Positions 9,630 through 18,548 of a stretch of DNA of 64,000 bases are shown here, in pieces. Made by a program: the position numbers and the translations under genes. The DNA is from Chryseobacterium sp. 3008163 (lineage in GTDB: Bacteria; Bacteroidota; Bacteroidia; Flavobacteriales; Weeksellaceae). The notes beneath the pieces were generated by a model, which had not been told where the DNA came from, searched no databases, and worked only from the letters and a program-made list of their open reading frames with translations. The stretch's first letter is position 1; every line of letters starts with the position of its first letter. The stretch spans positions 1,674,001 to 1,738,000 of the forward strand of contig NZ_CP033070.1 in assembly GCF_003669035.1 (NCBI RefSeq). The letters are read 5' to 3'.

Positions 9630-11066
9630 ATGAAAAACCGATTTTTCTTATTAGTACTAATTTTTTTATTTACAAATACGCTTTCTGCCCAAGAATTAAA
9701 TAATCCCAAAGAAACAAAGAAGATACATCAAAATTCCACTGAACAAAAATCAGAAATCAATCAAATTGATTCCTTAATGACAAAATCTTACGAAAGAGGT
9801 TTATTCAATGGAAATGTTCTTATCGCTAAAAATAATAAAATCATCTATCAAAAATCATTTGGTTTTACCGATGAAACCAAACAAACTAAGCTAAACAACA
9901 AGTCAATATTTAACATTGGCTCTATTGCAAAAGAGTTTAATGCTGTCGCCATAATGATTTTAGTTGAGCGCGGTCTTCTCAATCTGGATGACTCGATTTC
10001 CAAATTTAATTTGGGTTTGCCGAAATGGGCAGAAAAAGTCACCATTCGACATTTGATAAATTACGCCAGCGGAATTCCTAAAATAGAGTCAGGGCTAAAT
10101 CCGGTAAGTGATGCAGATGCGTGGAAGATTTTGAGAAGCAGTGATAATTTATTGTTTGAACCTGGAACAAGTTACAAATACGATAACGGCAATGTGTTTT
10201 TGCAAAGAAGAATTATTGAAAAAGTAACAGGAATGTCATTCCAGCAATTTGTCATTAAAAACATTGTTAAACCTTTGAAAATGACAAATTCAATTTTTGA
10301 CCCAAAATCGGGTTTTAAAAACCGGACGTCCTGTTTTGATTTTGACAAAGTCAGATGTCCAGAAATGAATTTCATTAGTGGATGGCTTTGGGTAGATATC
10401 AATGATTTCTATAAATGGATTGAGGCTATGAATTCTAATCGTTTAATATCTAAAGAATCCTTTCAAACTTTGTTGAATAATCCATACGCAAAAGATGAAG
10501 GTGGTTCACTTGGCAGATACTTTGAAAAAGAAGAACTACAGAGACACAATGGTGTATCGTATAAATTTGAATCCATCTTTTTAAACGATTTTAAAAATAA
10601 TATTACAATAATTCTAGTGTCTAATAATCTAAATAGAGTTTGGGATTTAGGATATACTATTCACAATTTAATGTTAGGGAAAGAGTACGAAATTCCTAAA
10701 AAATCTGTTTATCAAGCGATAAGAAAGGAATCTCTCGATAACGTAAATACAGCGATAGAAACATACTATTTACTCAAGAAAAATTCTGAAAAGGAATACA
10801 GCTTTGAAAACCCAAACGAACTGAATAAATTAGGATATGAACTCTTAAGACTTGGAAAAAACAATGAGTCAATAGAAATATTTAAATTGGCTACAAAAGA
10901 ATTTCCTAAAGATGCCAATCTATTCGATAGTTTAGGAGAAGCCTATTTTACAAATAAGCAATACAATTTAGCATTAGATAGTTATAAAAAAGCAATAAGT
11001 CTTGGTGGAACCAATGGTAATGCAGAAAAAATGATAGAAAAAATCGGGAAGGAAATAGGTAAATAA
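9630..11066 (+). CDS. Serine hydrolase (beta-lactamase class C-like) with C-terminal TPR, copy 1
   Basis: Exported 478-residue penicillin-binding-protein-like hydrolase. A signal peptide ends near NTLSAQE. The catalytic SxxK is SIAK (Ser98-Lys101), the YxN motif is YDN (in SYKYDNGNVF), and the third motif is HNG. After the hydrolase domain, residues about 395-478 form TPR-like helices (LGYELLRLGKNNESIEIF; LFDSLGEAYFTNKQYNLAL). First of three tandem related genes. The substrate is unknown: D-Ala peptides, beta-lactams or esters are all possible in this family. Confidence 0.88.
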   Translation: MKNRFFLLVLIFLFTNTLSAQELNNPKETKKIHQNSTEQKSEINQIDSLMTKSYERGLFNGNVLIAKNNKIIYQKSFGFTDETKQTKLNNKSIFNIGSIAKEFNAVAIMILVERGLLNLDDSISKFNLGLPKWAEKVTIRHLINYASGIPKIESGLNPVSDADAWKILRSSDNLLFEPGTSYKYDNGNVFLQRRIIEKVTGMSFQQFVIKNIVKPLKMTNSIFDPKSGFKNRTSCFDFDKVRCPEMNFISGWLWVDINDFYKWIEAMNSNRLISKESFQTLLNNPYAKDEGGSLGRYFEKEELQRHNGVSYKFESIFLNDFKNNITIILVSNNLNRVWDLGYTIHNLMLGKEYEIPKKSVYQAIRKESLDNVNTAIETYYLLKKNSEKEYSFENPNELNKLGYELLRLGKNNESIEIFKLATKEFPKDANLFDSLGEAYFTNKQYNLALDSYKKAISLGGTNGNAEKMIEKIGKEIGK

Positions 11067-11132
11067 AACCTACCCGAATGTAAAAAACATTTTTCTGAGT
11101 TGTCTTATTAATTAGAAATCAATTATTCCCAA

Positions 11133-12584
11133 ATGAAAAAACTAAGCTTCATAATCATACTCTTTTTATCGCTCAACACTTTTGCACAAAATGTAAATTC
11201 AAAAGTTGATGAAATTATCAATCGTGAAATGAAAGAAAGACGAATTCCTGGATTACAATTAGCTGTTGTTCAAAATGGCAAAATCGTATTAAGCAAATCG
11301 TACGGATACGCAAATATTCAAGACCATATTTCTGTCAAAAACACGACCATTTTTCCAATCAATTCAAATACAAAAATTTTCACTGGTGTTTCTGTAATGC
11401 AACTGGTAGAACAAGGCAAAATAGAACTCAATGCGCCTATCAAAAAATATCTAAATGATTTACCTTCAGAATGGCAAAATATAACGGTTGACCAATTGTT
11501 GACACACATTTCTGGTTTGCCAGAAATCCTACAACTTCTTGACCCTCTCACCGGTAGCATAGGTCCGTTAAAAACCGAACAAGCCATTTGGGAAAAACTG
11601 AAAACACTTCCTTTAGAATTTAAAACAGGCGAACAATTCAGTTATAATCAAACCAATTATTATTTATTAGGAAAGATTATCGAAAAAGTTAGTCATCAAT
11701 CATTTTCGGATAATTTCGAAAAGAAGCAGTTTGAAGTTGTTGGGATGAAACACACATTATTTGGAGATTCCAGAGATTTGATTCCGCAATTTGCGCCTAC
11801 TTATCGTTACAGAAATTTATTTGATGGTAAAAAAACTGATGATAAATTGGTAAATAATTATACTGAATTTCCTGATTTTACAAGAACCGGAGCGGGAATC
11901 AACAGTACAGCTGAAGATATGGCAAACTGGGTAATTGCTTTGCAAAGTGGTAAATTATTTCAAAAATCTGCAACATTAGATTTGATGTGGTCGCCAAGCA
12001 AATTCAACAATGGAAATCCGACCAACTGGACACGAGGTTGGGGAATTGCAAAATTTAGAAAAAACCACAAAGCAATAGGAATGTCTGGCGGAAATAGATC
12101 TGCTTTGTTGATTTATCCGGATGATCAATTGGCAATAATTGTTTTGACCAACTTAGGAGGAAGTGCTCCCGAAGATTTTCTGGAAGAGATTGCAGGATGT
12201 TACAATGCGGATATTTTAGAAGCTGATCCTTTAACTTTTTTGAGGAAAAACCTGCGAGAAATTGGATTTGATAAAGCGATTGATTTTACAGAAAAGAAGA
12301 AAAAGAAAAATCCCGAATTTGATCCACAAGAAGTAGAATTGAATAATTGGGCTTACAGAATGATGGCAAATAATCAACAAACTGAAGCTTTAGAAATTTT
12401 CAAGCTTAATGTCCATTTGTTTCCCAATAGTTGGAACGCTTATGATAGTTATGGCGAAGTATTATTAAAAACAGGAAATAAAAATAAGGCAGTCGAAATG
12501 TATAAAAAATCTGTTGAGCTGAATCCTAAAAATGAAAATGGCAAAAAAATGATTTTGAAAATTGAAAAGGAAATTGGGAAATAA
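11133..12584 (+). CDS. Serine hydrolase (beta-lactamase class C-like) with C-terminal TPR, copy 2
   Basis: A 483-residue exported hydrolase with signal peptide (LSLNTFAQN). SxxK is SNTK; the tyrosine motif is YNQ (SYNQTNYYLLG), replacing the usual YxN. Where copies 1 and 3 have HxG, this copy reads MSGG (IGMSGGNRSALL), so the His is lost. This may alter activity. TPR-like tail as in copy 1, also ending EKEIGK. The 66-base spacer in front is nearly identical to that in front of copy 3, showing tandem duplication. Confidence 0.88.
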   Translation: MKKLSFIIILFLSLNTFAQNVNSKVDEIINREMKERRIPGLQLAVVQNGKIVLSKSYGYANIQDHISVKNTTIFPINSNTKIFTGVSVMQLVEQGKIELNAPIKKYLNDLPSEWQNITVDQLLTHISGLPEILQLLDPLTGSIGPLKTEQAIWEKLKTLPLEFKTGEQFSYNQTNYYLLGKIIEKVSHQSFSDNFEKKQFEVVGMKHTLFGDSRDLIPQFAPTYRYRNLFDGKKTDDKLVNNYTEFPDFTRTGAGINSTAEDMANWVIALQSGKLFQKSATLDLMWSPSKFNNGNPTNWTRGWGIAKFRKNHKAIGMSGGNRSALLIYPDDQLAIIVLTNLGGSAPEDFLEEIAGCYNADILEADPLTFLRKNLREIGFDKAIDFTEKKKKKNPEFDPQEVELNNWAYRMMANNQQTEALEIFKLNVHLFPNSWNAYDSYGEVLLKTGNKNKAVEMYKKSVELNPKNENGKKMILKIEKEIGK

Positions 12585-12650
12585 AACCTTCTCCAATGTA
12601 ACAAACATTTTTCTGAGTTGTCTTATTAATTAGAAATCAATTATTTCCAA

Positions 12651-14158
12651 ATGAAAAAACTAAGCTTAATCATTCTGCTATCTCTATCACTCAACACTTT
12701 TGCGCAAAGTGTAAATGATAAAATCAAAATTTTAGAAAACAATCTCAATTATTGGGACAAATCGAAAACAAAAAAAGCACCTTTAAAAGACAGAATGGCT
12801 TTCTACAACGCAAACGCTGTAAGCATTGCCGTCATCAAAGATTACAAAATTGAATGGGTGAAAGCCTACGGTTTTGCAGACGTTTCTGAAAAAAGAGTTG
12901 CAACGCCTCAAACACTTTTTCAAGCAGCTTCCATTAGTAAATCTATCAATAGTCTTGGAATTTTAAAATTGGTTCAGGAAGGAAATTTAAGTTTAGATGA
13001 TGACGTTAATAATTATCTTAAAACCTGGAAATTCCCGTATGATGCAACTTCAAATGGTAAAAAAATTACAATTGCTAATTTGCTATCTCATAAAGCTGGA
13101 TTGTCTGTACACGGATTTGGTGGTTACAAAAAAGGGGAAGAATTGCCTACGACAATACAGATTCTTGATGGACTGAAACCTTCTAATTCTAGCGCAGTTC
13201 GTTCTATTTTTGAGCCTTCTACAAAGTTTCAATATTCCGGCGGTGGAACTACGATTTCTCAATTAATCCTTGAAAATACGACAGGAGAAAAGTACGAAGA
13301 TTATATGCTGAAAAACGTTTTGATTCCACTGGGAATGAACAACAGTTCTTACAATCAACCACCTTCTAAAGACAAAGAAAACTTGCTTGCAACAGCTTAT
13401 GATAACGGAAAAGAAGTGAAAGGAAAATACCATATTTACCCTGAAAAAGCGGCAGCCGGATTATGGACAAACCCAACAGATTTGGCCAATTACATTATCG
13501 AAACCCAATTGTCTTTATTAGGGAAATCAAATAAAATTTTGTCTAAAGAACTATCCGTAAAAAGAGTAGATCATAATCTTGGCGTATTTTTGAATGATTT
13601 TAAAGGCACAAAATATTTCGGTCACAGCGGTGGAAATGAAGGTTTTGTTTGTCATTATGTTGGAAGCCTTGAGGATGGAAACGGGATCGTCGTAATGACA
13701 AATGGAAGCAATATGAAGCTTGTTGAAGAAATCGTTTCAAGTATTGCAAGTTTGAATCAATGGAAAAATTATCCTTTGGAACCGATTAAAGAATCTATTG
13801 CCTTGGCTATCAAAAAAGAATGTGAAAAAATATCGATAAAGGTATTCAACTCTACAAAAATCTTAAGAAAACTCAACTCAATCAATATAATTTCTCTAAT
13901 GAAGGTGAATTGAATTCTTTAGGCTACAAGTTTTTACAAAACCATAAAATAGATTCTGCCATCAAGATTTTCAGTTTGAATATTTCTGAATTTCCAAATT
14001 CAGCAAATGTTTACGACAGTCGTGGTGAAGCTTATTTTAATAAAAAAGAATATTTGACTTCGAGAAAAGATTATCAAAAGGTTTTAGAGCTTGAACCTAC
14101 AAACCAAAATGCTAAGGAAATGCTTTCAAAGATTGAAGAAATTTTGAAAAAGAAATAA
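12651..14158 (+). CDS. Serine hydrolase (beta-lactamase class C-like) with C-terminal TPR, copy 3 (frameshifted)
   Basis: Exported hydrolase with intact motifs: SISK (SxxK), YSG and HSGG. The frame beginning at 12651 stops at 13913 after an atypical tail, while the TPR-like tail (LNSLGYKFLQNHKIDSAIKIF...) continues in another frame to 14158. Reading that frame upstream gives KNIDKGIQLYKNLKK back to the A6 run at 13825-13830. Restoring one A joins the two parts (CEKNIDKGIQ). The single intact protein would be about 502 residues, matching copies 1 and 2 in layout. The break is probably a consensus error, less likely a real mutation. Confidence 0.82.
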
Positions 14159-14187
14159 TAGTCGTTGAAATTTTCAACGTTAAAAAA

Positions 14188-14220
14188 AGTATCGGCGGCA
14201 CCAAAGGTGCCGCCGATACT
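14188..14220. repeat. GC-rich perfect palindrome after the serine-hydrolase cluster
   Basis: A 15-bp perfect stem (14188-14202 with 14206-14220) with an AAA loop, core CGGCGGCACC, preceded by a small hairpin at 14163-14179. It has the same layout (GC-rich arms, AAA loop) as the palindrome at 4854-4898. The T tract is poor, so it is a repeat or structural element more than a standard terminator. Confidence 0.6.
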
Positions 14221-14343
14221 ATCTTATCTTTAGAAAAAATTTACTCAATGAAACTTTCAACCGCTTCACAAAGTCAGCCAGTTTTTTCTGTTATGAATTG
14301 TTACTTTTTTATTCTGAACCGTAATAATGCATTCTAAATGAAA

Positions 14344-14640
14344 TTACAATTCTTCCAATGGATTCCAAAATAGTTTTTTGAAATTTTTTATTCTGAAATT
14401 TTCCACTTCAATTCCTTCCGCTTCCAATCTTTCTTGAAATTCAGGAACCGATAAAGTTCCAGAGCTCGAAATCACACGATGCGCAGGAACATCTTTCGGA
14501 CAACCGCCCATCGCTTTTCCCACGTGACGGGAATGATTTGGGAAACCAACTGCTTTGGCAATTGCTCCGTAACTTGTTACTCTTCCTTTAGGAACTAATT
14601 TGGTAATTTCCCAGACTTGTTGTTTGAAGATTTCGTTCAT
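14344..14640 (-). CDS. Alkyltransferase-like (ATL) protein, MGMT DNA-binding family without catalytic Cys
   Basis: A 98-residue homologue of the DNA-binding domain of O6-alkylguanine-DNA alkyltransferase. Family features are VWEITKLVPKGRVTSYGAIAKAVG and RHVGKAMGGCP. At the active-site motif PCHRV it reads PAHRV, Ala near residue 53, so it cannot take up an alkyl group. ATL proteins bind alkylated guanine and flag it to nucleotide excision repair; many have Trp at this position, so Ala is another variant. The ATG at 14640 (MNEIFKQQ) is chosen because the upstream 14 residues do not resemble the family. Confidence 0.85.
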   Translation of the reverse strand: MNEIFKQQVWEITKLVPKGRVTSYGAIAKAVGFPNHSRHVGKAMGGCPKDVPAHRVISSSGTLSVPEFQERLEAEGIEVENFRIKNFKKLFWNPLEEL

Positions 14641-14884
14641 TTTCTGATTTAAATGGATATTCAAATGTAAGAAATAAATCATCTTACTCTATACAACAAT
14701 CTTGTATAGAAAACCTTGACAAAGTTTATAAATGACAAAAAAATGCATCGTTTAATAACTAAAGGATTGTTGTAAAAAGTAACTCTAGTAAGTTTGGCTA
14801 AACTAACTTCTAAAATCTAATTTCTAGCCCCTAATACAACTGTTGCATAATTTTTGAATAACCTTCTATCTAAATCTAAAAGCT

Positions 14885-15031
14885 ATGAAAAAGTCCATTT
14901 TTAGAATTCTGAATAAAATCAATAAAGCCGTCTTACCGAAGTTAAGTGATAAAGACCCGACAAAACTGACTAAAGTGCAGAAAGGAATTCTTGCGTACCG
15001 TTATTTTGTGTTGACTAATTCTTTGGATTGA
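14885..15031 (+). CDS. Small basic protein (48 aa), conserved-looking
   Basis: A short frame beginning MKKSIFRILNKINKAVLPKL and ending AYRYFVLTNSLD. Its length, basic N-terminus and flavobacterial codon use suggest a genuine gene. I recall similar about 50-residue proteins in Chryseobacterium relatives, sometimes mislabelled as SsrA-binding protein, but I cannot verify this. Function unknown. It is followed directly by a GC-rich repeat. Confidence 0.55.
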   Translation: MKKSIFRILNKINKAVLPKLSDKDPTKLTKVQKGILAYRYFVLTNSLD

Positions 15032-15039
15032 TAAGCTTT

Positions 15040-15151
15040 GCGTGAGGGATATGGAGGGCGCGGCGAAGACCGCGGTGCAAAGCACCGGAACGAAGTGGAG
15101 CCTGTAGAAGCCCGACCCGAGCATAGGGATTGCTTTGGAGAGGGGCACGCC
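15040..15151. repeat. GC-rich interspersed repeat element
   Basis: About 110 bases of GC-rich sequence with several small hairpins (GGTGCAAAGCACC; CGCGGCGAAGACCGCG) and the words GCGTGAGGGAT, AGCCCGACCCGAGC and GGGGCACGCC. I recall this as a dispersed intergenic element in Chryseobacterium-like genomes. Frames crossing it are not believable genes. Confidence 0.6.
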
Positions 15152-15227
15152 ATTATTCAAAACTCTAATTTTACACTTATCTTTTTCACTGATAGACAAC
15201 ACATTTTTGCTCATTCGTGGCGTAAAA

Positions 15228-15254
15228 AAAACGTCCCAAAATTTGGAACGTTTT
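15228..15254 (-). terminator. Terminator after the deoxyhypusine-synthase-like gene
   Basis: On the minus strand AAAACGTTCC pairs with GGGACGTTTT (one mismatch) and is followed by a run of T, about 40 bases beyond the stop of the gene ending at 15294. Confidence 0.65.
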
Positions 15255-15293
15255 CTATAACTTCAAGCTTCAGACTTCCGTCTTCCCGCTCTA

Positions 15294-16265
15294 TTAATTT
15301 TCTAAGATGTAAGAGAACATCAATGGAGCACAAATCGTCGCATCACTTTCAACGATAAATTTCGGTGTTGTGATATCTAATTTACCCCAAGTAATTTTCT
15401 CGTTCGGAACTGCTCCTGAATAAGAACCATAAGAAGTCGTCGAATCTGAAATCTGACAGAAATAAGACCAGAACGGAATATCATGCATTTCCATATCCTG
15501 ATACAACATCGGAACTACACAGATCGGGAAATCTCCTGCAATACCTCCACCAATCTGGAAGAAACCAACTCCTTTTCCTGCCGAGTTTTTCGTGTACCAA
15601 TCTGCCAAATACGTCATGTATTCGATACCAGATTTCATTGTCGTTGCCGTCAGCTCACCTTTAATACAGTAAGAAGCAAAAATATTACCCATGGTAGAAT
15701 CTTCCCATCCCGGAACAACGATTGGCAAGTTTTTCTCAGCCGCCGCAATCATCCAAGAATTTTCTCTCGGAATTTCGTAATACTGCTCCAACACTCCAGA
15801 AAGAATCATTTTGTACATGAATTCGTGCGGGAAATATCTTTCACCTTTAGCCTCAGCATCTTTCCAGATTTCTACGATGTGCTTCTGCAATCTTCTGAAA
15901 GCTTCTTCTTCAGGAATACAAGTATCTGTCACTCTGTTTAAGCCTCTTTCCAGCAAATCCCACTCATCCTGAGCAGTTAAATCTCTATAATGAGGAACTC
16001 TTTCGTAGTGAGAATGCGCCACCAAGTTCATCAAATCTTCTTCAAGGTTTGCTCCTGTACAAGAGATAAAATCAACTTTATCCTGACGGATCATTTCAGC
16101 CAAAATCTTTCCTAATTCAGCGGTAGACATTGCTCCAGCCAAAGTAATCATCATTTTTCCGCCTTCTTTCAGGTGGGCAACGTATCCTTTTGACGCGTCT
16201 ACCAAAGCCGCTGCATTGAAGTGCAGGTAATATTTTTCTATGAACTCAGTAATCGGTTTGCTCAT
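15294..16265 (-). CDS. Deoxyhypusine synthase-family protein
   Basis: A 323-residue NAD-dependent aminobutyl-transferase-fold protein. Seen: MITLAGAMSTAELG, DFISCTGANLEEDLMNLVAH, FFQIGGGIAGDFPICVVPML and VPNEKITWGKLD. The Lys of WGKL (about residue 295) matches the catalytic lysine region (SWGK) of the eukaryotic enzyme. Bacteria lack eIF5A, so the classic reaction is unlikely. Bacterial members act in polyamine metabolism, such as homospermidine synthesis, or have unknown roles. It is 27 bases downstream of the outer-membrane barrel gene, same strand, and a terminator follows. Confidence 0.88.
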   Translation of the reverse strand: MSKPITEFIEKYYLHFNAAALVDASKGYVAHLKEGGKMMITLAGAMSTAELGKILAEMIRQDKVDFISCTGANLEEDLMNLVAHSHYERVPHYRDLTAQDEWDLLERGLNRVTDTCIPEEEAFRRLQKHIVEIWKDAEAKGERYFPHEFMYKMILSGVLEQYYEIPRENSWMIAAAEKNLPIVVPGWEDSTMGNIFASYCIKGELTATTMKSGIEYMTYLADWYTKNSAGKGVGFFQIGGGIAGDFPICVVPMLYQDMEMHDIPFWSYFCQISDSTTSYGSYSGAVPNEKITWGKLDITTPKFIVESDATICAPLMFSYILEN

Positions 16266-16292
16266 TTTTTTATTTTTTTACAAAGATAAAAT

Positions 16293-16967
16293 TTAAAAAC
16301 GGAAAGTCGCAGCTGCACTTAAAGAAAGTCTGCTTAAACCTTCTCTTTCGTCTTCACCGAAATTCACCGTCGTACCATTGTATTTCATCTTGCTAAGCGT
16401 TCCGCCTGTTAATCCCAATTTTGGACCAATAAAAATTTGATTGGTAATCGCATATTGATAAGCAAAATTCGCCTCCAAACCTAGATTAGAACCTGTTCCT
16501 TTTACAGAACCTGTTTTGGTGGTGTAAGTAATCACACCCAGTGCGATATCGTAATACAATTTGTGTTTTGTATCCTCTTTAAAGTTCGAAAACATAAAAG
16601 CCGGACCAACAAAACTGATGTTATCTTTAGTGCTTACAAATCCGGAAACAGTACCTCCGTTAATATCTTGCACAGTCAGTCTTCCATCGCTGGATGCCAT
16701 ATAATTTGAGTACTTTATACCGATAGCACCATTTCCTTTTAAATGATAATATGCAGAAACATCCACATTTAAACCAGTTTTCAGTCCTTTGATATAATCT
16801 TTTGTTTCTTTAGGAATTCCTGAAGGCATTTTTGCCAATCGCCACGCATAACCAACAGAGGGAATTATCGAAATTCTGGGTTCTGATTTTGGAGTTTCTT
16901 CTTGTGCTGAAAATAACAACGGGATTGCGAATGCTCCCGACATTAAAAGTTTTTTAAACATGGTCAT
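16293..16967 (-). CDS. Outer-membrane beta-barrel protein
   Basis: A 224-residue protein with a signal peptide (FKKLLMSGAFAIPLLFSAQE), alternating beta-strand sequence (AYYHLKGNGAIGIKYSNY; LYYDIALGVITYTT) and a terminal Phe (LSAAATFRF) as expected for BAM-inserted barrels. No specific function can be assigned. The start may be Met1 or Met3 (MTMFKK). Likely cotranscribed with the downstream deoxyhypusine-synthase-like gene. Confidence 0.75.
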   Translation of the reverse strand: MTMFKKLLMSGAFAIPLLFSAQEETPKSEPRISIIPSVGYAWRLAKMPSGIPKETKDYIKGLKTGLNVDVSAYYHLKGNGAIGIKYSNYMASSDGRLTVQDINGGTVSGFVSTKDNISFVGPAFMFSNFKEDTKHKLYYDIALGVITYTTKTGSVKGTGSNLGLEANFAYQYAITNQIFIGPKLGLTGGTLSKMKYNGTTVNFGEDEREGLSRLSLSAAATFRF

Positions 16968-17008
16968 CGATTTTCCGCAAAAATACTATTTTTTCTAAAT
17001 GCGGAGAA

Positions 17009-17409
17009 TTAAAATTTAAACCGTCTGTTTTCTTTTTTATTGGAATGCTGCTTTTTCTGCTCAATCCTTTTCTCCACCGAAGATCTCGTCGGTTTTGTTT
17101 TTGCCCTGAATTTTGGAATAATTAAAGCTTTATCCACCAACTCTAAGATTTTCTCTATTGCAATTTTCTTGTTTTGAAGCTGCGTTCGGCTTTCGGAAAC
17201 ACTCAGAAATAAAAATCCATCCAGATTAATTCTATTTTTCAGTTTTTCTGAGATTAAATCTTTCTGCCTCTCATTAAAAATTCAGACTCTGAAACTTTCC
17301 AAGTAACGGTAACAGCAGTTTCCACTTTATTCACATTTTGCCCTCCTGCCCCACTACTTCGGGAAGTTTTGAAATTCAGCTCTTTGGTAAAATCTTTCAT
17401 ATTTTGCAT
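17009..17409 (-). CDS. arfB: Alternative ribosome-rescue factor ArfB / peptidyl-tRNA hydrolase (frameshifted)
   Basis: Release-factor-like protein that frees ribosomes stalled on non-stop mRNA. The GGQ motif is present (SSGAGGQNVNKVET). The frame stops early after SESEFLM, but the next frame continues as NERQKDLISEKLKNRINLDG...SVSESRTQLQNKK and ends with a basic tail (KKENRRFKF). Both join if one base is added to the 5-base homopolymer at 17276-17280, giving about 133 residues, normal for ArfB including the basic C-terminus that enters the mRNA channel. I take the ATG at 17409; 17400 is also possible. The break is probably a consensus error. Confidence 0.82.
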
Positions 17410-17410
17410 T

Positions 17411-17470
17411 TTAATTCCCCTCCTCTGGAGGGGTGGATCAATTTTCAAAAGAAAATTGAGACGGGGTGGT
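17411..17470. repeat. Bacteroidota intergenic repeat (CCCCTCC...GGAGGGG...GACGGGGTGG type)
   Basis: Between menE and arfB lies a hairpin CCCCTCC/GGAGGGG (17417-17423 with 17427-17433), then CAATTTTC/GAAAATTG (17439-17446 with 17451-17458), then ACGGGGTGG. This arrangement recurs between genes in many Bacteroidota and is not part of the arfB coding region. Confidence 0.65.
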
Positions 17471-17489
17471 CTTTGAATTATATAATAAA

Positions 17490-18519
17490 TCAATTGCTCT
17501 CAATCATTTGGCGAAGTTCAATTCTATTAACCTTTCCATTCGGCGTTCTTGGAATTTCATTCACAAAGATAATTTCCTTCGGTTTATGAAATTTTTGTTG
17601 ATAGTTAATAGCTGATAATTGATGTATTAAAGATTCAGATTCTTCTCCTTCAATTACAGCTATCAATCTTTGCCCGAGACTTTCGTCCTTCAACCCTAAA
17701 AAAACAACTTCATTCGGAATTTCTTTTTTAACTAAAGCTTCCAGTTCTTCAGGAAATATTTTGGCTCCTCCCGAATTGATAATGTTATCTACTCTTCCTA
17801 AAAACCTGAATCGATTTTGATTAAATATTTCAACTAAATCATTAGTCTGTAATTTTTCATTATTCAAATTAGGTGCAAAAATTTTCAGACAACCTTTTTC
17901 GTCCAAAGAAATAGAAACACCCTCAAAAACGGTAAAATAATCATCCTGATTGGGATAAATCTCTTTCAACGCAATATGAGAAAGCGTTTCAGACATTCCG
18001 TAGGTCTCGTAAACTTTCGTTGAGGTATTAGAGTGTTGAAGTATTTGTGTGATTTTCGCTTTTAAAGATTCCGAAACAGCAGCTCCACCGATGATCAGAT
18101 TTTTAATGAGATGAATTCTATCCAAAGAATTTTCAACCTGCAAAGGAGTCATTGCACAAAAATCAATTTCAATATCTAAATCTTCCAAAGGTTTTATTGA
18201 CGGTTCGGTTATGATAAGATTTAATTTTCTTTCAAAAGCCCGCACCACCATCATTTTTCCTGAAATATATTCTACGGGAAGACAGACTAAGGCGGAATCA
18301 TTTCCTTTTAATCCTAAAAAATCACACGTCATTTTTGCAGAATTAAGCATTTTCTTTTTCTCGATTTCAAATATTTTTGGAGTTCCGGTAGAACCTGAAG
18401 TCTGTACTTTTACCGTTTCAGAATCCGAAAGCCATTCTTCAAGAAAAAAAATACTTTTTTTCAAAATCTGTTTGAGGTTGTAAATTATTAATTTCGAGAT
18501 TATTGAACTTGAGCAACAT
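17490..18519 (-). CDS. menE: o-Succinylbenzoate-CoA ligase-like AMP-binding enzyme (N-terminal frameshift)
   Basis: Adenylate-forming enzyme, most likely MenE of menaquinone biosynthesis: VQTSGSTGTPK (P-loop), YETYGMSETLSHIA, LGRVDNIINSGGAKIFPEE and the catalytic Lys region PRTPNGKVNR. The uninterrupted frame starts at 18464 (MKKSIFFLEEW, 324 aa), short for the family. Upstream, an ATG at 18519 starts MLLKFNNLEINNLQPQTDFEKK, which slips out of frame in adjacent homopolymers at 18444-18461; restoring bases there yields a continuous N-terminus. MenE fits the menaquinone-based respiration of flavobacteria, but other acyl-CoA ligases cannot be fully excluded. Confidence 0.8.
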
Positions 18520-18548
18520 ATTTCCGACCGTTTAAATGTTATGTAAAT

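Noticed and set aside
13910..14158. Separate 82-codon gene after the third serine hydrolase
   Set aside because: It is the TPR tail of the same gene in a shifted frame; it has no ATG, and the upstream sequence continues the protein.
15038..15358. Plus-strand frame of 106 codons
   Set aside because: It runs through a GC-rich repeat and the antisense of the deoxyhypusine-synthase-like gene end; no protein-like features.
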